The position numbers and the translations under genes were made by a program. The notes below the pieces were generated by a model. It was not told the origin of the DNA. It worked only from the letters and a program-made list of their open reading frames with translations, and made no database searches. This document shows, one piece after another, positions 1 to 9,621 of a stretch of 64,000 nt of DNA; the stretch's first letter is position 1; each line of letters opens with the position of its first letter. Source of the DNA: Enterococcus sp. PF1-24 (GTDB taxonomy: Bacteria; Bacillota; Bacilli; Lactobacillales; Enterococcaceae). The stretch spans positions 124,001-188,000 of the forward strand of contig NZ_JARXWL010000001.1 in NCBI RefSeq assembly GCF_029893325.1, in the 5' to 3' direction.

Positions 1-443
1 AACTTCAAGCCACTACTTTTAAAATCCATCGGTAGCTCTAAATTCGTACCTTTTAAAGTTATAGGATCAGCTGCTGACATCATTTCACTATTGGATAAGC
101 TGACTGTCTTCACTTGGTTACTAAAAGCATAGCTTGAAATGCTATATTCAAACTCTTTTACATAAGATAATTCGGCAATCTTTTTAACTAAGTCTTCTTT
201 AGGATTTTCAATGGTAAAAGACATATTATCTGGATTATCTTGCATATATTTTTCAAAATCAGCTTCAATAGTCGCAATCGCACCTAAATCGGCCTTCATC
301 TTTTTCTCGACATTAGCTGTTGATTGAGAAATTGCGATTGCCCCAGCAATTACATTCCCTAAAATAAAAATGACTGCAAATAAAATAATAGACTTCCCTT
401 TTCTTCTAAAAACACTCGTTAAACCTCGCTGTAAAAAATTCAT
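1..443 (-). CDS. ABC transporter permease, FtsX/MacB type (N-terminal part, runs off window)
   Basis: The frame opens at an ATG at 443 behind an AAAGGAGCAACAT ribosome site and stays open to the window edge, about 147 codons. The start MNFLQRGLTSVFRRKGKS, followed by one hydrophobic segment (about residues 18-40) and then a soluble extracytoplasmic stretch, is the usual opening of MacB/FtsX-like permeases. The four-helix C-terminal half and the ATPase would lie beyond position 1. It follows a two-component system on the same strand but has its own leader after a terminator. Target and substrate cannot be judged; peptide antibiotic or lipoprotein-related export is common for such pairs. Confidence 0.75.
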   Translation of the reverse strand, partial: MNFLQRGLTSVFRRKGKSIILFAVIFILGNVIAGAIAISQSTANVEKKMKADLGAIATIEADFEKYMQDNPDNMSFTIENPKEDLVKKIAELSYVKEFEYSISSYAFSNQVKTVSLSNSEMMSAADPITLKGTNLELPMDFKSSGLK

Positions 444-498
444 TATGTTGCTCCTTTCAGTTTTTAAATCTTTCAACGAAGTAAGCATAACAAAAGTG

Positions 499-517
499 AT
501 GTTAACTGAATGTTAAC
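499..517 (-). promoter_or_regulatory. direct repeat ATGTTAAC, 11-bp period, upstream of the ABC permease
   Basis: ATGTTAAC occurs at 499-506 and again at 510-517 (plus-strand reading), exactly 11 bp apart, in the short leader of the permease gene. Two direct half-sites one helical turn apart are the usual binding pattern of OmpR-family response regulators, and such a regulator is encoded just upstream. The assignment to that regulator is inference. Confidence 0.45.
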
Positions 518-542
518 TTTAAAATTTTTTTGAATCCAAAAA

Positions 543-580
543 AATCTGAGAAAAACTGAATAACCAGTCTTTCTCAGATT
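543..580 (-). terminator. hairpin terminator after the sensor kinase gene
   Basis: AATCTGAGAAA-ACTG pairs with CAGT-TTTCTCAGATT around a short loop, and an A-run on the plus strand gives a U-run after the stem on the minus strand. It separates the kinase gene from the permease gene. Confidence 0.7.
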
Positions 581-599
581 TTAAAAGTTAATCTTTTTT

Positions 600-1691
600 T
601 TACGCACTGGGAAAACTTAAACAAAAAGTTGAGCCTTGATTTTTCTGACTTTCTACAAAAACAAAGCCTTGGCATAGATCACAAACATGCTCTACCACTG
701 ATAAACCAATCCCATAACCATCTTGTTTTAAACCCTTTACGCGATATTTATGGTCGAAAATGTGTTTTTGTTCTGCTGCATCAAGTCCTAAGCCTTGATC
801 GGTAATTTTAATAATTACTGAATTTCTTTCTTGTTGCAAGGAAACTAAAATCGGCCGATTTTGACCATATTTAATGCTATTACTTAATAAATTTGAAACA
901 GCGCGATAAATCCAACGATACTTAGCGATAATCATCAAATCAGCTGTCTCATCAAATTCAAAGTTAATTGCTGGATAAAATTTTTGGTAAGCATCACAAA
1001 CTTCCGCACAAACAAAAGCAACATCAACTAATTCCGTCGTTTCATCATCATTACTAGTTAAAGTTAAAATGTCATCGACGCTGCTTGTTAGCTCATCAAT
1101 TAACGCTAATTCTTCTTCAGAATCCTCTTTTTGCTCTAAATTGGTACGCAACACAGCAATCGTATTTTTTTGATCATGTGTTAAATAGCTACTTAAACGC
1201 TTAAAATCATCAAAATTCCCAGTCGCTGTATCCCGCAAATGATTTAAAGCTTGACCAATTGGATCTTTACCAGTATTTCGTTCATCTAAATCTTCCACTC
1301 GTAATAACTCATCAATTACGGATAAAGTCTGTCTTTTATAAATCCCACGAATAATCATCCATAAAATAATAGTTACGGCAATTACAATTAAACAAATTAA
1401 CGTTAAAACTAAAGGCAAATTACTAAAAAATGATTGATAATACAATTTGTTTAATTCTTCATTATTAATTAGCAAATCGGTATTTACATTTAACTGCACT
1501 GAATTAGTCGTATCCATAACCAATTTATCGGCTGGCGAAACCGCGTAAAAATCAGTACCAATCGTAGCTGCTACATCAACAGTTTGAGCGCTCTTCTGCC
1601 AAAAATAAAAGCCCCCCACAATCACACAAGTGGTAACGATTGAAAATAAAGCAATCACCACACCAATTCTTACATTAGCTTTCATTCCCAT
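600..1691 (-). CDS. sensor histidine kinase
   Basis: Membrane histidine kinase that would phosphorylate the response regulator encoded just upstream. There are two membrane segments, about residues 9-29 and 92-114, around a 60-residue outer loop. The H-box has His172 (LTHDQKN), the N-box has N267 and N271, and the ATP lid glycines are DQGLGLD (298-304) and GYGIGL (325-330). The ATG at 1691 has an AAAGGGG site 8 bases upstream and overlaps the regulator gene by 10 bp, so the two are translationally coupled. The order regulator-kinase-permease suggests an envelope stress or antimicrobial-peptide response, but the signal is not visible in the sequence. Confidence 0.9.
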   Translation of the reverse strand: MGMKANVRIGVVIALFSIVTTCVIVGGFYFWQKSAQTVDVAATIGTDFYAVSPADKLVMDTTNSVQLNVNTDLLINNEELNKLYYQSFFSNLPLVLTLICLIVIAVTIILWMIIRGIYKRQTLSVIDELLRVEDLDERNTGKDPIGQALNHLRDTATGNFDDFKRLSSYLTHDQKNTIAVLRTNLEQKEDSEEELALIDELTSSVDDILTLTSNDDETTELVDVAFVCAEVCDAYQKFYPAINFEFDETADLMIIAKYRWIYRAVSNLLSNSIKYGQNRPILVSLQQERNSVIIKITDQGLGLDAAEQKHIFDHKYRVKGLKQDGYGIGLSVVEHVCDLCQGFVFVESQKNQGSTFCLSFPSA

Positions 1692-2350
1692 AACTGATAC
1701 CCCTTTCCTCTGATTGTTGTTAAAATTTCTTTATTAGCAACTTGCATCAGTTGTTTTTTCAAACGTGCTAAGTGAACTCTTAAAACTGAAGAAAAAGGAT
1801 CAAAATCCTCATCATAAATATGTTCGGCAATTTCTTCAGTAGAAACAACCGCCGGATGCTTTTGCCCGATATATTGTAAAATATCGAATTCTTTTGGTTT
1901 TAATTTAATTACTTGATTTCCGTAGCAAACTTCTCGCTTAATCGGATTAATCTCTAGTAAGCCAACTGTGATGGTTGAAACTGTTCGCCCATGAAAACGG
2001 CGAATCACTGCTCGCATGCGGGCAACTAATTCCACTAATTCAAAAGGCTTAACAATATAATCGTCTGCTCCATCATTTAATCCTTGCGCCCGTTCAGTAA
2101 TTTCGTCGCGAGCAGTAATAATAATAATTGGCGTTTCAATCTGATTTCCCCGCAAAAAGCGTAAAATTTCTAAGCCATCTTTATCAGGTAAGTTTAAATC
2201 TAATAAGATAACATCATAATCAGTAATATAAGCTTTTTCTTCTCCTTCAAGACCTAAAAAAGCTAAATCCACGGAAATATTTTCTTTGCTTAAGCCTTTT
2301 TTTACAGATTGAGCTAACAACTGATTATCTTCAATAATTAAAACCCGCAC
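1682..2350 (-). CDS. OmpR/PhoB-family response regulator
   Basis: DNA-binding response regulator. The receiver domain (1-115) has the acidic pair E7/D8, phospho-acceptor D51 (LLDLNLP), T79 and K101. The winged-helix output domain occupies about 125-222, ending in the typical TIRGKGYQLW wing. Translation starts at a GTG (2348-2350) behind a GAGGGG site. It is first in the operon and overlaps the kinase gene. It probably acts at the ATGTTAAC repeats before the ABC permease; that link is inference. Confidence 0.93.
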   Translation of the reverse strand: MRVLIIEDNQLLAQSVKKGLSKENISVDLAFLGLEGEEKAYITDYDVILLDLNLPDKDGLEILRFLRGNQIETPIIIITARDEITERAQGLNDGADDYIVKPFELVELVARMRAVIRRFHGRTVSTITVGLLEINPIKREVCYGNQVIKLKPKEFDILQYIGQKHPAVVSTEEIAEHIYDEDFDPFSSVLRVHLARLKKQLMQVANKEILTTIRGKGYQLWE

Positions 2351-2406
2351 GAAATCCCCTCAGTTCATTTTATAATATCTTCATTTAAACATAAGCAAGT
2401 TAAAAA

Positions 2407-2440
2407 AAACAAGGAAAATTTTAAGCAATTTCCCTTGTTT
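2407..2440 (-). terminator. terminator after ppaC
   Basis: AAACAAGGGAAATT-type stem (2407-2419 with 2428-2440, one mismatch) with an A-run at 2402-2409 that becomes the U-tract on the minus strand. Confidence 0.65.
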
Positions 2441-2452
2441 CTATCAATTAGC

Positions 2453-3379
2453 TTAATTAAAAGCTGCTGTCAACTGTGGTACAACTTGTTTTTTACGAGA
2501 AACTACGCCTTTTAAGAAAGCTCGTTGATTATTTAAAGTTACACCAAAAGCTTTTTCTACTTTATCTAAATCACTACCTACAACCAATAATTCAGAATCG
2601 CTATCCAAAATATTAGTAATGACTAAAACAAATAAATCATAATGATTGGCTTGGTTACTTGCTACCATAGCATTTGTTAACTCTTCTTGACGGTTTAAAA
2701 CTTCTGCTAAATCAACCGTGTTAACTTGAGCAATCCGTACTGTTTTATCAGCCATTGGGAAGCTTTTAGCATCTAAATCTAATAAAACTTCTGCTGATTT
2801 ATCACTTAATTTGGTGCCAGCTTTTAACATTTCTAAACCGTAAGCTTCTAAATCAACTGTTGCAATAGCTGCTAATTCTTTGGCAGCAACCACATCTTCT
2901 TCTGTGCAAGTTGGTGATTTAAATAATAAAGTATCAGAAATAATTGCAGATAACATCATGCCAGCAATTTCTTTAGGAATTGTAACAGCATTTTCTTTAT
3001 AAAGCTTATTAATAATTGTGCTTGTACAGCCAACTGGTTCAGCACGATAATAAAGGGGATTAGCTGTTTCAAAGTTAGCAATCCGATGATGATCAACAAC
3101 TGCTAAAACGTTCAATTCCGCAATATCAGCCACACTTTGTTGAAATTCGTTGTGATCCACTAACATCACATCAGTTGTTTCATTAGCGATAGTTTCCACA
3201 ACCCGTGGAGCATCTACAGCAAAATAATCTAAAGCATATTGTGTTTCTTCACTAGGATTACCTAAAGCAACTGCTTCCGCATCTTTGCCAAGTGCTCTTT
3301 GTAAATTTGCATAAGCTAAAGCTGCTCCAATTGCATCAGTATCAGGGTTTTGATGACCAAAAACTAAAATTTTAGACAT
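2453..3379 (-). CDS. ppaC: manganese-dependent inorganic pyrophosphatase
   Basis: Family II pyrophosphatase that hydrolyses PPi to two phosphates in the cytoplasm, pulling biosynthetic reactions forward. The DHH-family motifs are clear: [13 protein letters not shown] near the start (His9, Asp13, Asp15), a DHNE motif around residue 75 and VVDHH around 95, all Mn ligands. The C-terminal DHHA2 domain ends in a basic SRKKQ segment that binds PPi. At 308 residues it has the normal family length. The ATG follows AAGGAG with 8-base spacing. Its leader carries a 44-bp duplication (see repeats). Confidence 0.96.
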   Translation of the reverse strand: MSKILVFGHQNPDTDAIGAALAYANLQRALGKDAEAVALGNPSEETQYALDYFAVDAPRVVETIANETTDVMLVDHNEFQQSVADIAELNVLAVVDHHRIANFETANPLYYRAEPVGCTSTIINKLYKENAVTIPKEIAGMMLSAIISDTLLFKSPTCTEEDVVAAKELAAIATVDLEAYGLEMLKAGTKLSDKSAEVLLDLDAKSFPMADKTVRIAQVNTVDLAEVLNRQEELTNAMVASNQANHYDLFVLVITNILDSDSELLVVGSDLDKVEKAFGVTLNNQRAFLKGVVSRKKQVVPQLTAAFN

Positions 3380-3388
3380 AAAATTTGC

Positions 3389-3432
3389 TCCTTATTCATT
3401 TTATAGTATTAATTTTTCTTAGAAAAATTAGT
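3389..3432. repeat. 44-bp direct repeat, copy 1 (ppaC leader)
   Basis: Matches 3492-3535 with one mismatch, at 3421. On the minus strand each copy holds a TAATTTTTC/GAAAAATTA hairpin, a TATAAA box and AATAAGGA. In this copy AAGGA is the working ppaC ribosome site. It looks like a segmental duplication of the promoter and ribosome-site region. Confidence 0.85.
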
Positions 3433-3491
3433 CCGATTTTCATGCCGTATATCATCCCACTAGCTTACTAACTTTGTAAGTGGGACTGACA

Positions 3492-3535
3492 TCCTTATTC
3501 ATTTTATAGTATTAATTTTTCTTCGAAAAATTAGT
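3492..3535. repeat. 44-bp direct repeat, copy 2 (ppaC leader)
   Basis: Second copy, 103 bp from the first. The stretch between the copies contains a CCCACT...GTAAGTGGG hairpin. No gene lies in 3380-3635; besides these repeats I see nothing else there. Confidence 0.85.
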
Positions 3536-3635
3536 TGTTATTCAAGTCGTTTCTTATCATACCAAAAAAACGTCAGAGGGTCAAAAAAGATTTAATTAGC
3601 AACTATTTCGCTAGCGCCAATCTTCACCATAGTAA

Positions 3636-3675
3636 AAAATACGGACAAAAAGATTTTCACTTTTGTCCGTATTTT
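3636..3675 (-). terminator. terminator after pflA
   Basis: Perfect 15-bp inverted repeat AAAATACGGACAAAA / TTTTGTCCGTATTTT with a 10-base loop and flanking A/T tracts. Confidence 0.85.
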
Positions 3676-3687
3676 ATTTTGAAACTA

Positions 3688-4452
3688 TTAACGCTCCATG
3701 TATTTTGTATAGTCATTAACATGAAGTAACTTTTTAGCGTTTTGTACCCGCTCATCTGTTGGTGGTTGTAAACCTTTTAAGGGATATGGCATCTCTAAAA
3801 CATCCCATTTGTATTCCCCCATCGTATGATAAGGTAAAACTTCCACTTTATCAACATTCTTCAAAGTTTTAATAAATTCACCTAATTTAGCTAATGGCTC
3901 ATCAAAATCAGTCCACTCAGGCACTAAAACATGGCGAATCCAAACCGGTTTATTGATTTCAGAAAGATAGGTAGCCATCTCCAAAATATTATCATTTCCT
4001 AAAGAAGTTAAGGCTTTATGTCCTTCAAAATCAATATGTTTAATGTCAAAAAGCAATAAGTCTGTATACTTCATCAACTCTTGAAATTGGCTGAAAAAAG
4101 GTTCTTCTCTTGTAAATGGCTGCCCACAAGTATCAATCGTAGTATGAATATCTAAGGCCTTAGCTTTTTTAAACACTTCAGTCAGAAATTCCATCTGCAA
4201 CAAGGGTTCGCCACCACTAACCGTGATACCACCTTTTCCCCCCCAATAAGAACGGTACTTCAAAGCTTCTTCAATCACTTCGTCAGGCGTAACAACTTTT
4301 CCGCCAGAACCGATTTTCCAAGTATCAGGGTTATGACAAAACTTGCAACGCATCCGACAACCTTGTGTAAAAACAATAAAACGAACGCCAGGTCCATCCA
4401 CTGTTCCAAAATTTTCAGTAGAATGAATTCTACCTGTGATTGTCTCTGCCAT
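3688..4452 (-). CDS. pflA: pyruvate formate-lyase activating enzyme
   Basis: Radical SAM enzyme that installs the glycyl radical on PflB under anaerobic conditions. The 4Fe-4S motif C32-x3-C36-x2-C39 lies in GCRMRCKFCHNP, followed by the GGEP segment (SGGEPLLQ) that binds SAM. At 254 residues it has the usual length. It sits directly downstream of its substrate gene pflB, with a leaky hairpin in between, which fits lower expression of activase than of lyase. Confidence 0.96.
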   Translation of the reverse strand: MAETITGRIHSTENFGTVDGPGVRFIVFTQGCRMRCKFCHNPDTWKIGSGGKVVTPDEVIEEALKYRSYWGGKGGITVSGGEPLLQMEFLTEVFKKAKALDIHTTIDTCGQPFTREEPFFSQFQELMKYTDLLLFDIKHIDFEGHKALTSLGNDNILEMATYLSEINKPVWIRHVLVPEWTDFDEPLAKLGEFIKTLKNVDKVEVLPYHTMGEYKWDVLEMPYPLKGLQPPTDERVQNAKKLLHVNDYTKYMER

Positions 4453-4498
4453 CTTTATTCCCCATTTCTTCGATAAAATATTACTTTGGATAAAAAGA

Positions 4499-4539
4499 CT
4501 GCTTCCCTCAAGCAGAATATTCTTACTGAGAGAAAGCAG
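4499..4539 (-). terminator. hairpin between pflB and pflA
   Basis: CTGCTT-CCCTCA pairs imperfectly with TGAGAGAAAGCAG and has only a short T-run on the minus strand. It probably attenuates read-through into pflA rather than stopping it. Confidence 0.5.
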
Positions 4540-4572
4540 CCTCCTTTAATTCATTTTGATAGTAAATTACTA

Positions 4573-6819
4573 TTACATTCTGTCATGAGAAGTTCTTGAA
4601 ATAACATCTGCTTGTTGCTCAGGAGTTAAGTCACGGAATTTAACAGCATAACCAGACACACGAATTGTCAAGTTAGGATATTTTTCTGGATGAGCTTGTG
4701 CATCTAATAGTAATTCGTTAGTAAATACGTTAACGTTCAAGTGGTAACCACCTTTATCAAAGTAGCCATCAAGGACATTACGTAAGTTGTTAATACGAGT
4801 TTCATCATCTTTACCTAAACCATTAGGATTGATTGTTTGCGTATTAGAAATTCCATCTAAAGCGTTAGTGTATTCTAAACGAGCTGTTGAGTTTAATGAA
4901 GCCAACAAGCCGTTTTTCTCACCTAAGAATTTACCATCTTGATAAGAAGGGTTAGCACCTGGAGCCAATGGTTTACCACCACGACGTCCGTCAGGAGTGT
5001 TACCAGTTGCTTTACCATAAACTACGTTAGAAGTAATTGTTAATAATGATAATGTTGGTGTTGAATCACGGTAAGTATGTTGACGTTTAATTTGAGTCAT
5101 GAAGTATTCAACAATCCAGTTAGCCATTGCATCAGCTTCTAAGTTATCATTACCGTAAGTTGGGAATTCATTTTGTGGTACATAGTCAATTGCCATACCA
5201 TCTTCGTCACGAATAACTTGAACATTACCATGTTTAATTGCCATGATACTGTCAGTTGCGTGAGAAATCCCAGCAATACCAGTTGCAAAAGTACGTTTTA
5301 AATCACTATCCATAAATGCTAATTGTGGTGCTTCATAAGCATATTTATCATGCATATAGTGGATAACATTTAATGTATTTACATATAATTCAGCTAACCA
5401 GTCTAAGATATCTTTATAACGGTCCATGAATTCATGGAAGTCAATTGTATCACCAGTCATTGGGCGGAATTTAGGTGCAACTTGCATCTTAGTTTTTTCA
5501 TCCACACCACCGTTGATTGCATATAAAACAGCTTTCGCTAAGTTAGTACGAGCACCAAAGAATTGCATATCTTTACCCATTACAGTTGCTGATACACAAC
5601 AAGCAATCGCACAATCGTCAGAACCCCAGTTAGCACGTAATAAATCATCATTTTCAAATTGGATAGAAGAACTTTCTTTAGCGATTTTAGCTGAGTAAGT
5701 TCTGAATCCTTCTGGTAAATGAGAAGAATACAATACTGTTAAGTTTGGTTCTGGAGAAGGACCCATGTTTGTTAATGTATGCAAGATACGGAAGTCATTC
5801 TTAGTAACTAATGAACGGCCATCTAAGCCCATACCAGCGATTGATAAAGTAGCCCAAATTGGGTAACCAGAGAATAATTGATTATATTCTGGCGTACGCG
5901 CAAATTTAACCATACGTAATTTCATGATTAAGTGGTCAATTAATTCTTGAGCATCAAACTCAGTAATAAGACCAGCTTCTAAATCTCTTTGGATATAAAT
6001 ATCTAAGAAAGCAGAAATACGTCCGATAGACATAGCTGCACCATTTTGAGATTTAATAGCACCAAGGTAACCGAAGTAAACCCATTGAATTGCTTCTTGA
6101 GCATTTTTAGCTGGTTGAGAAATATCGCAACCGTATGAAGCTGCCATTTTCTTCAAGTCATTTAAAGCACGGTATTGTTCAGTAATTTCTTCACGTAAAC
6201 GAATTACATCGTCAGTCATTACTTTATTACCAGTGTTATCATGATCTTTTTTCTTTTGTTCCATCAAGTAGTCAATTCCGTATAAAGCGATACGACGGTA
6301 GTCACCGATAATACGACCACGGCCATAAGCATCTGGAAGACCAGTAATAATTTTGTTTTTACGAGCTAAACGCATTTCGTTTGTATAAGCATCAAAAACA
6401 CCTTGGTTATGTGTTTTACGCCAGTCAGTGAAGACTTTTGTCATTTCTTCATCAACTTCGTAACCATTTGATTTTAAGGCATTGTTTGCCATGTTAATTC
6501 CACCAAAAGGTTGGAATGCTTGTTTTAAAGGCACATCAGTTTGTAAACCGACGATTTTTTCTTCTTCTTTAATTAAGTAGCCTGGAGCATGAGAAGTCAA
6601 TGTTGCAGGGATATTGTTATCCATGTCATAAACACCATTTTTTTGGTGTTGTACTTCAAATAATTCTTGTAGTTTTGTCCATAATTTATCAGTACTTGGC
6701 GCGATTGGCTCTAAGAAGCTGTCATCACCTCTATATTCAGTGTAGTTTCTTTGAATAAAGTCACGTGTATCTACACTTGTTTGCCATTTTCCGCTTTTGA
6801 AGCCATTCCATTGTTCCAT
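4573..6819 (-). CDS. pflB: formate C-acetyltransferase (pyruvate formate-lyase)
   Basis: Converts pyruvate and CoA to formate and acetyl-CoA during mixed-acid fermentation. The catalytic cysteine pair C407-C408 lies in IACCVSAT, and the radical glycine G723 in RVSGYAV near the C-terminus. At 748 residues it is full length. Translation begins at ATG 6819 after AGGGGG. A consensus-like promoter lies just upstream. Codon use is biased to preferred codons, as expected for an abundant enzyme. No truncation or missing catalytic residue is seen. Confidence 0.97.
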   Translation of the reverse strand: MEQWNGFKSGKWQTSVDTRDFIQRNYTEYRGDDSFLEPIAPSTDKLWTKLQELFEVQHQKNGVYDMDNNIPATLTSHAPGYLIKEEEKIVGLQTDVPLKQAFQPFGGINMANNALKSNGYEVDEEMTKVFTDWRKTHNQGVFDAYTNEMRLARKNKIITGLPDAYGRGRIIGDYRRIALYGIDYLMEQKKKDHDNTGNKVMTDDVIRLREEITEQYRALNDLKKMAASYGCDISQPAKNAQEAIQWVYFGYLGAIKSQNGAAMSIGRISAFLDIYIQRDLEAGLITEFDAQELIDHLIMKLRMVKFARTPEYNQLFSGYPIWATLSIAGMGLDGRSLVTKNDFRILHTLTNMGPSPEPNLTVLYSSHLPEGFRTYSAKIAKESSSIQFENDDLLRANWGSDDCAIACCVSATVMGKDMQFFGARTNLAKAVLYAINGGVDEKTKMQVAPKFRPMTGDTIDFHEFMDRYKDILDWLAELYVNTLNVIHYMHDKYAYEAPQLAFMDSDLKRTFATGIAGISHATDSIMAIKHGNVQVIRDEDGMAIDYVPQNEFPTYGNDNLEADAMANWIVEYFMTQIKRQHTYRDSTPTLSLLTITSNVVYGKATGNTPDGRRGGKPLAPGANPSYQDGKFLGEKNGLLASLNSTARLEYTNALDGISNTQTINPNGLGKDDETRINNLRNVLDGYFDKGGYHLNVNVFTNELLLDAQAHPEKYPNLTIRVSGYAVKFRDLTPEQQADVISRTSHDRM

Positions 6820-6872
6820 CAGTTGGGACCCCCTTAATTTATCTGTTAAGACTATAACAGGTTTACAACGGA

Positions 6873-6901
6873 ATTATAACACAGTTTTTTTTAGTTTGCA
6901 A
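6873..6901 (-). promoter_or_regulatory. pflB promoter
   Basis: On the minus strand, TTGCAA (6896-6901) and TATAAT (6873-6878) are separated by 17 bp. The remaining part of 6820-7102 holds the parC terminator and AT-rich sequence in which I see no clear regulator site. Confidence 0.65.
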
Positions 6902-7038
6902 AGAATTAGTAGGACTTTTTTTACACTTCTAATCCATTTTTTATATTCATAGTAGAAAGACTGGTAAATCAATCTTTTGCAAGTATGTTTTTTTCTATTT
7001 TTTTATTATGAAAGGAATTTTTGAAAAAATGTGACAAA

Positions 7039-7078
7039 ACAGACTAGAAAAGTGTACTAACACAGTTTTCTAGTCTGT
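7039..7078 (-). terminator. terminator after parC
   Basis: Perfect 13-bp stem ACAGACTAGAAAA / TTTTCTAGTCTGT, with GTTTTGT following on the minus strand. Confidence 0.8.
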
Positions 7079-7102
7079 TGTAAATCACTATAACAGTTTT
7101 AT

Positions 7103-9565
7103 TTATTCTTCTTCCGTCTCATTCATTCGCGGACTTTGTTCTAACCAAACGTAGGCAATACCACTCGAGATTTTTTCATCTATTGCAAAAGAACCGTTGG
7201 AAGTACGATCACCGATTGGAATTTCTTTTTGAACTAACCGTTTTTCTTCACCGGTATTGGCCATTAAGATTAAATCATCCGTCGTTGATTCTTTCATATA
7301 AATCACTCGATGAGGATTATTTTTAAGCTCTCGCAAGACCATCAAACCACGTTTGGCACGACCTAATTGGGTAATTTCTTGTGCTAACATCCGTTTAACG
7401 GTACCACGTTGACTCACAATAACAATTGGTGTATCGCCTTCTGGATAAACCAAAATGCCGCCAACCACATAGTCGCCTTCTTTTAAGTTCATAGATTTTA
7501 CGCCGGCTGCCTTCGCCCCTACCACCGGTACTTCATACAATGGATAACGTAAACCAAAACCACGATGACTCACTAAAAAGACATCCAACTCATCACCGTT
7601 ATCAGTTAGATAAACGGCAACTAATTCATCACTATCTTCTTTAAACTTCATGCAAGTTGCTGGGCGAGTTTTGTAAGTTCGCCAGCTTTCAAATTCAGTC
7701 ATTTTTGTTTGTTTAATTAAACCGTTACGGCTAATAAAGACAAAATTTTGTTTGGCTGAGATTTCTTTATAAGGAAAGACTGCGATAATTGATTCATCAA
7801 TCGATAAGTTTAAAATCGTTTGTGAAATATGCTCACCAATATCTTTCCATTTTAAATCAGGCAATTCATGAACAGGACGATAAATCATATTTGCTTTGTT
7901 GGTAACAAATAATAAATGATTTAAAGTATTTTGCTGCCCACAATATAAAATGTGATCGCCATCTTTCATCCCTAATTCTTCTGGTTTAGAAGCACTGTAA
8001 GAACGCAAGCTACTACGTTTAACATAACCTTCACGAGTAACAGCTACCACCACTTCTTCATCAGCAACTAAAACAGTCGTATCAATTTTGATCTCTTGAA
8101 TTTCATCTTCAATTTGGGTTAAACGAGGATTACCATATTTTTTCTTAACTTCACGTAATTCTTGCTTCAACACTTTTAAAAGTTCATTTTCATCAGCCAG
8201 AATCATTTCTAAATGTTTAATGGTTGCTGTTAATTCAGCTGCTTCTTGTTCTAATTGCGTAATATCCGTATTCGTTAAACGATATAGTTGCAACATCACA
8301 ATCGCTTCAGCTTGTTCTTCGGTAAAAGCAAACTCAGCGACTAAATTATTTTTCGCGTCTTTTTTGTCTTTACTATTACGAATAGCTGCAATAACTTTAT
8401 CTAAAATAGATAAGGCTTTAATTAAACCTTCCACGATATGGGCTCTTTTTTGAGCTTTACTTAATTCAAAATGGCTACGCTTAGTGATGACATCTTTCCG
8501 ATGGGCAACATAGCTATTTAAAATGCGTAGTAAACCAACTTGTTGTGGCGTTTTATTGTCAATCGCAACCATGTTGAAATTGTAGTTGATTTGTAGTTCA
8601 GTATTTTTAAACAAGTAGTTTAAAACACCTTCTGCGTTGACTTCTTTCTTCAATTCAACGACAATTTGCAAGCCAGTCCGGTCACTTTCATCACGAACTT
8701 CTGCGATACCATCAATTTTTTTAGTCAAACGGATTTCATCCATTTTTTTAACTAAAGTGGCTTTATTGACTTCATAAGGGATTTCGTTAATGACAATTTG
8801 TTGTTTGCCACCCTTAATTGTTTCAATCCAGGTTTTCGAGCGAACGATAATTTTCCCTCTACCAGTTTCATAAGCTTTCTTGATTTCCTCTTTCCCTTGA
8901 ATAATTGCCCCAGTTGGAAAATCAGGACCAGGAATAAATTCCATCATTTTTTCTAGCTTCGCTTGTGGGTGATCAATTAAATAAATCGTACCATCAATCA
9001 CTTCGGCTAAATTATGGGTTGGAATTTCAGTTGCATACCCTGCTGAAATCCCTGTTGAACCATTTACTAATAAATTAGGATATTTAGCTGGTAAAACAGT
9101 CGGTTCTTTTTCCGTATCATCAAAGTTCCATACAAAATCAACGGTTTCCTTTTCAATATCTTTTAAAAGTTCACCACTCACTTCGGATAAACGAGCTTCC
9201 GTGTAACGCATCGCAGCGGGTGGATCACCATCCATACTCCCGTTGTTCCCATGCATTTCAATCAAAACTTCCCGTAATTTCCAGTCTTGACTCATCCGTA
9301 CCATAGCTTCATAAATACTACTATCCCCATGAGGATGATAATTCCCCATAATATTCCCGACAGATTTGGCTGATTTACGAAAAGCCTTATCAAAGGTATT
9401 ATGATCTTTATCCATGGCAAATAAAATTCGTCTTTGAACTGGTTTTAAACCATCACGAATATCTGGTAAAGCACGCTCTTGAATAATATATTTGGAATAG
9501 CGACCAAAACGATCGCCCATGACATCTTCTAATGTTAACTCTTGAATTTCTTGTCGTTTTTCCAC
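7103..9565 (-). CDS. parC: DNA topoisomerase IV subunit A
   Basis: Breakage-reunion subunit of topoisomerase IV, which decatenates daughter chromosomes. The active tyrosine is Y121 (AMRYTEARL). The quinolone-determining region HPHGDSSIYE (77-86) keeps Ser82 and Glu86, the wild-type residues at the positions altered in resistant strains. The length of 820 residues and the pairing with parE favour ParC over GyrA. Translation starts at GTG 9565 behind AAGGGGAAATCCT, 56 bp after parE, in one operon. Confidence 0.95.
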   Translation of the reverse strand: MEKRQEIQELTLEDVMGDRFGRYSKYIIQERALPDIRDGLKPVQRRILFAMDKDHNTFDKAFRKSAKSVGNIMGNYHPHGDSSIYEAMVRMSQDWKLREVLIEMHGNNGSMDGDPPAAMRYTEARLSEVSGELLKDIEKETVDFVWNFDDTEKEPTVLPAKYPNLLVNGSTGISAGYATEIPTHNLAEVIDGTIYLIDHPQAKLEKMMEFIPGPDFPTGAIIQGKEEIKKAYETGRGKIIVRSKTWIETIKGGKQQIVINEIPYEVNKATLVKKMDEIRLTKKIDGIAEVRDESDRTGLQIVVELKKEVNAEGVLNYLFKNTELQINYNFNMVAIDNKTPQQVGLLRILNSYVAHRKDVITKRSHFELSKAQKRAHIVEGLIKALSILDKVIAAIRNSKDKKDAKNNLVAEFAFTEEQAEAIVMLQLYRLTNTDITQLEQEAAELTATIKHLEMILADENELLKVLKQELREVKKKYGNPRLTQIEDEIQEIKIDTTVLVADEEVVVAVTREGYVKRSSLRSYSASKPEELGMKDGDHILYCGQQNTLNHLLFVTNKANMIYRPVHELPDLKWKDIGEHISQTILNLSIDESIIAVFPYKEISAKQNFVFISRNGLIKQTKMTEFESWRTYKTRPATCMKFKEDSDELVAVYLTDNGDELDVFLVSHRGFGLRYPLYEVPVVGAKAAGVKSMNLKEGDYVVGGILVYPEGDTPIVIVSQRGTVKRMLAQEITQLGRAKRGLMVLRELKNNPHRVIYMKESTTDDLILMANTGEEKRLVQKEIPIGDRTSNGSFAIDEKISSGIAYVWLEQSPRMNETEEE

Positions 9566-9621
9566 AGGATTTCCCCTTCTTTTCCTACGCTCATTGCTAC
9601 TTTATTGATTACTACAAAATG

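Noticed and set aside
3535-3729. 64-codon plus-strand frame
   Set aside because: Runs through the pflA terminator into pflA antisense and has no ribosome site.
6856-6872. Possible CcpA cre site near the pflB transcription start
   Set aside because: TGTAAACCTGTTAT lacks the central CG and the final CA; too weak.
7017-7040. Possible Rex site upstream of pflB (TTGTCACA...TTCAAAA)
   Set aside because: At least two mismatches and irregular spacing against the Rex consensus, and it overlaps the parC terminator flank.
7103-9565. Assignment as gyrA
   Set aside because: Pairing with parE, length of 820 residues and synteny with plsY favour parC.
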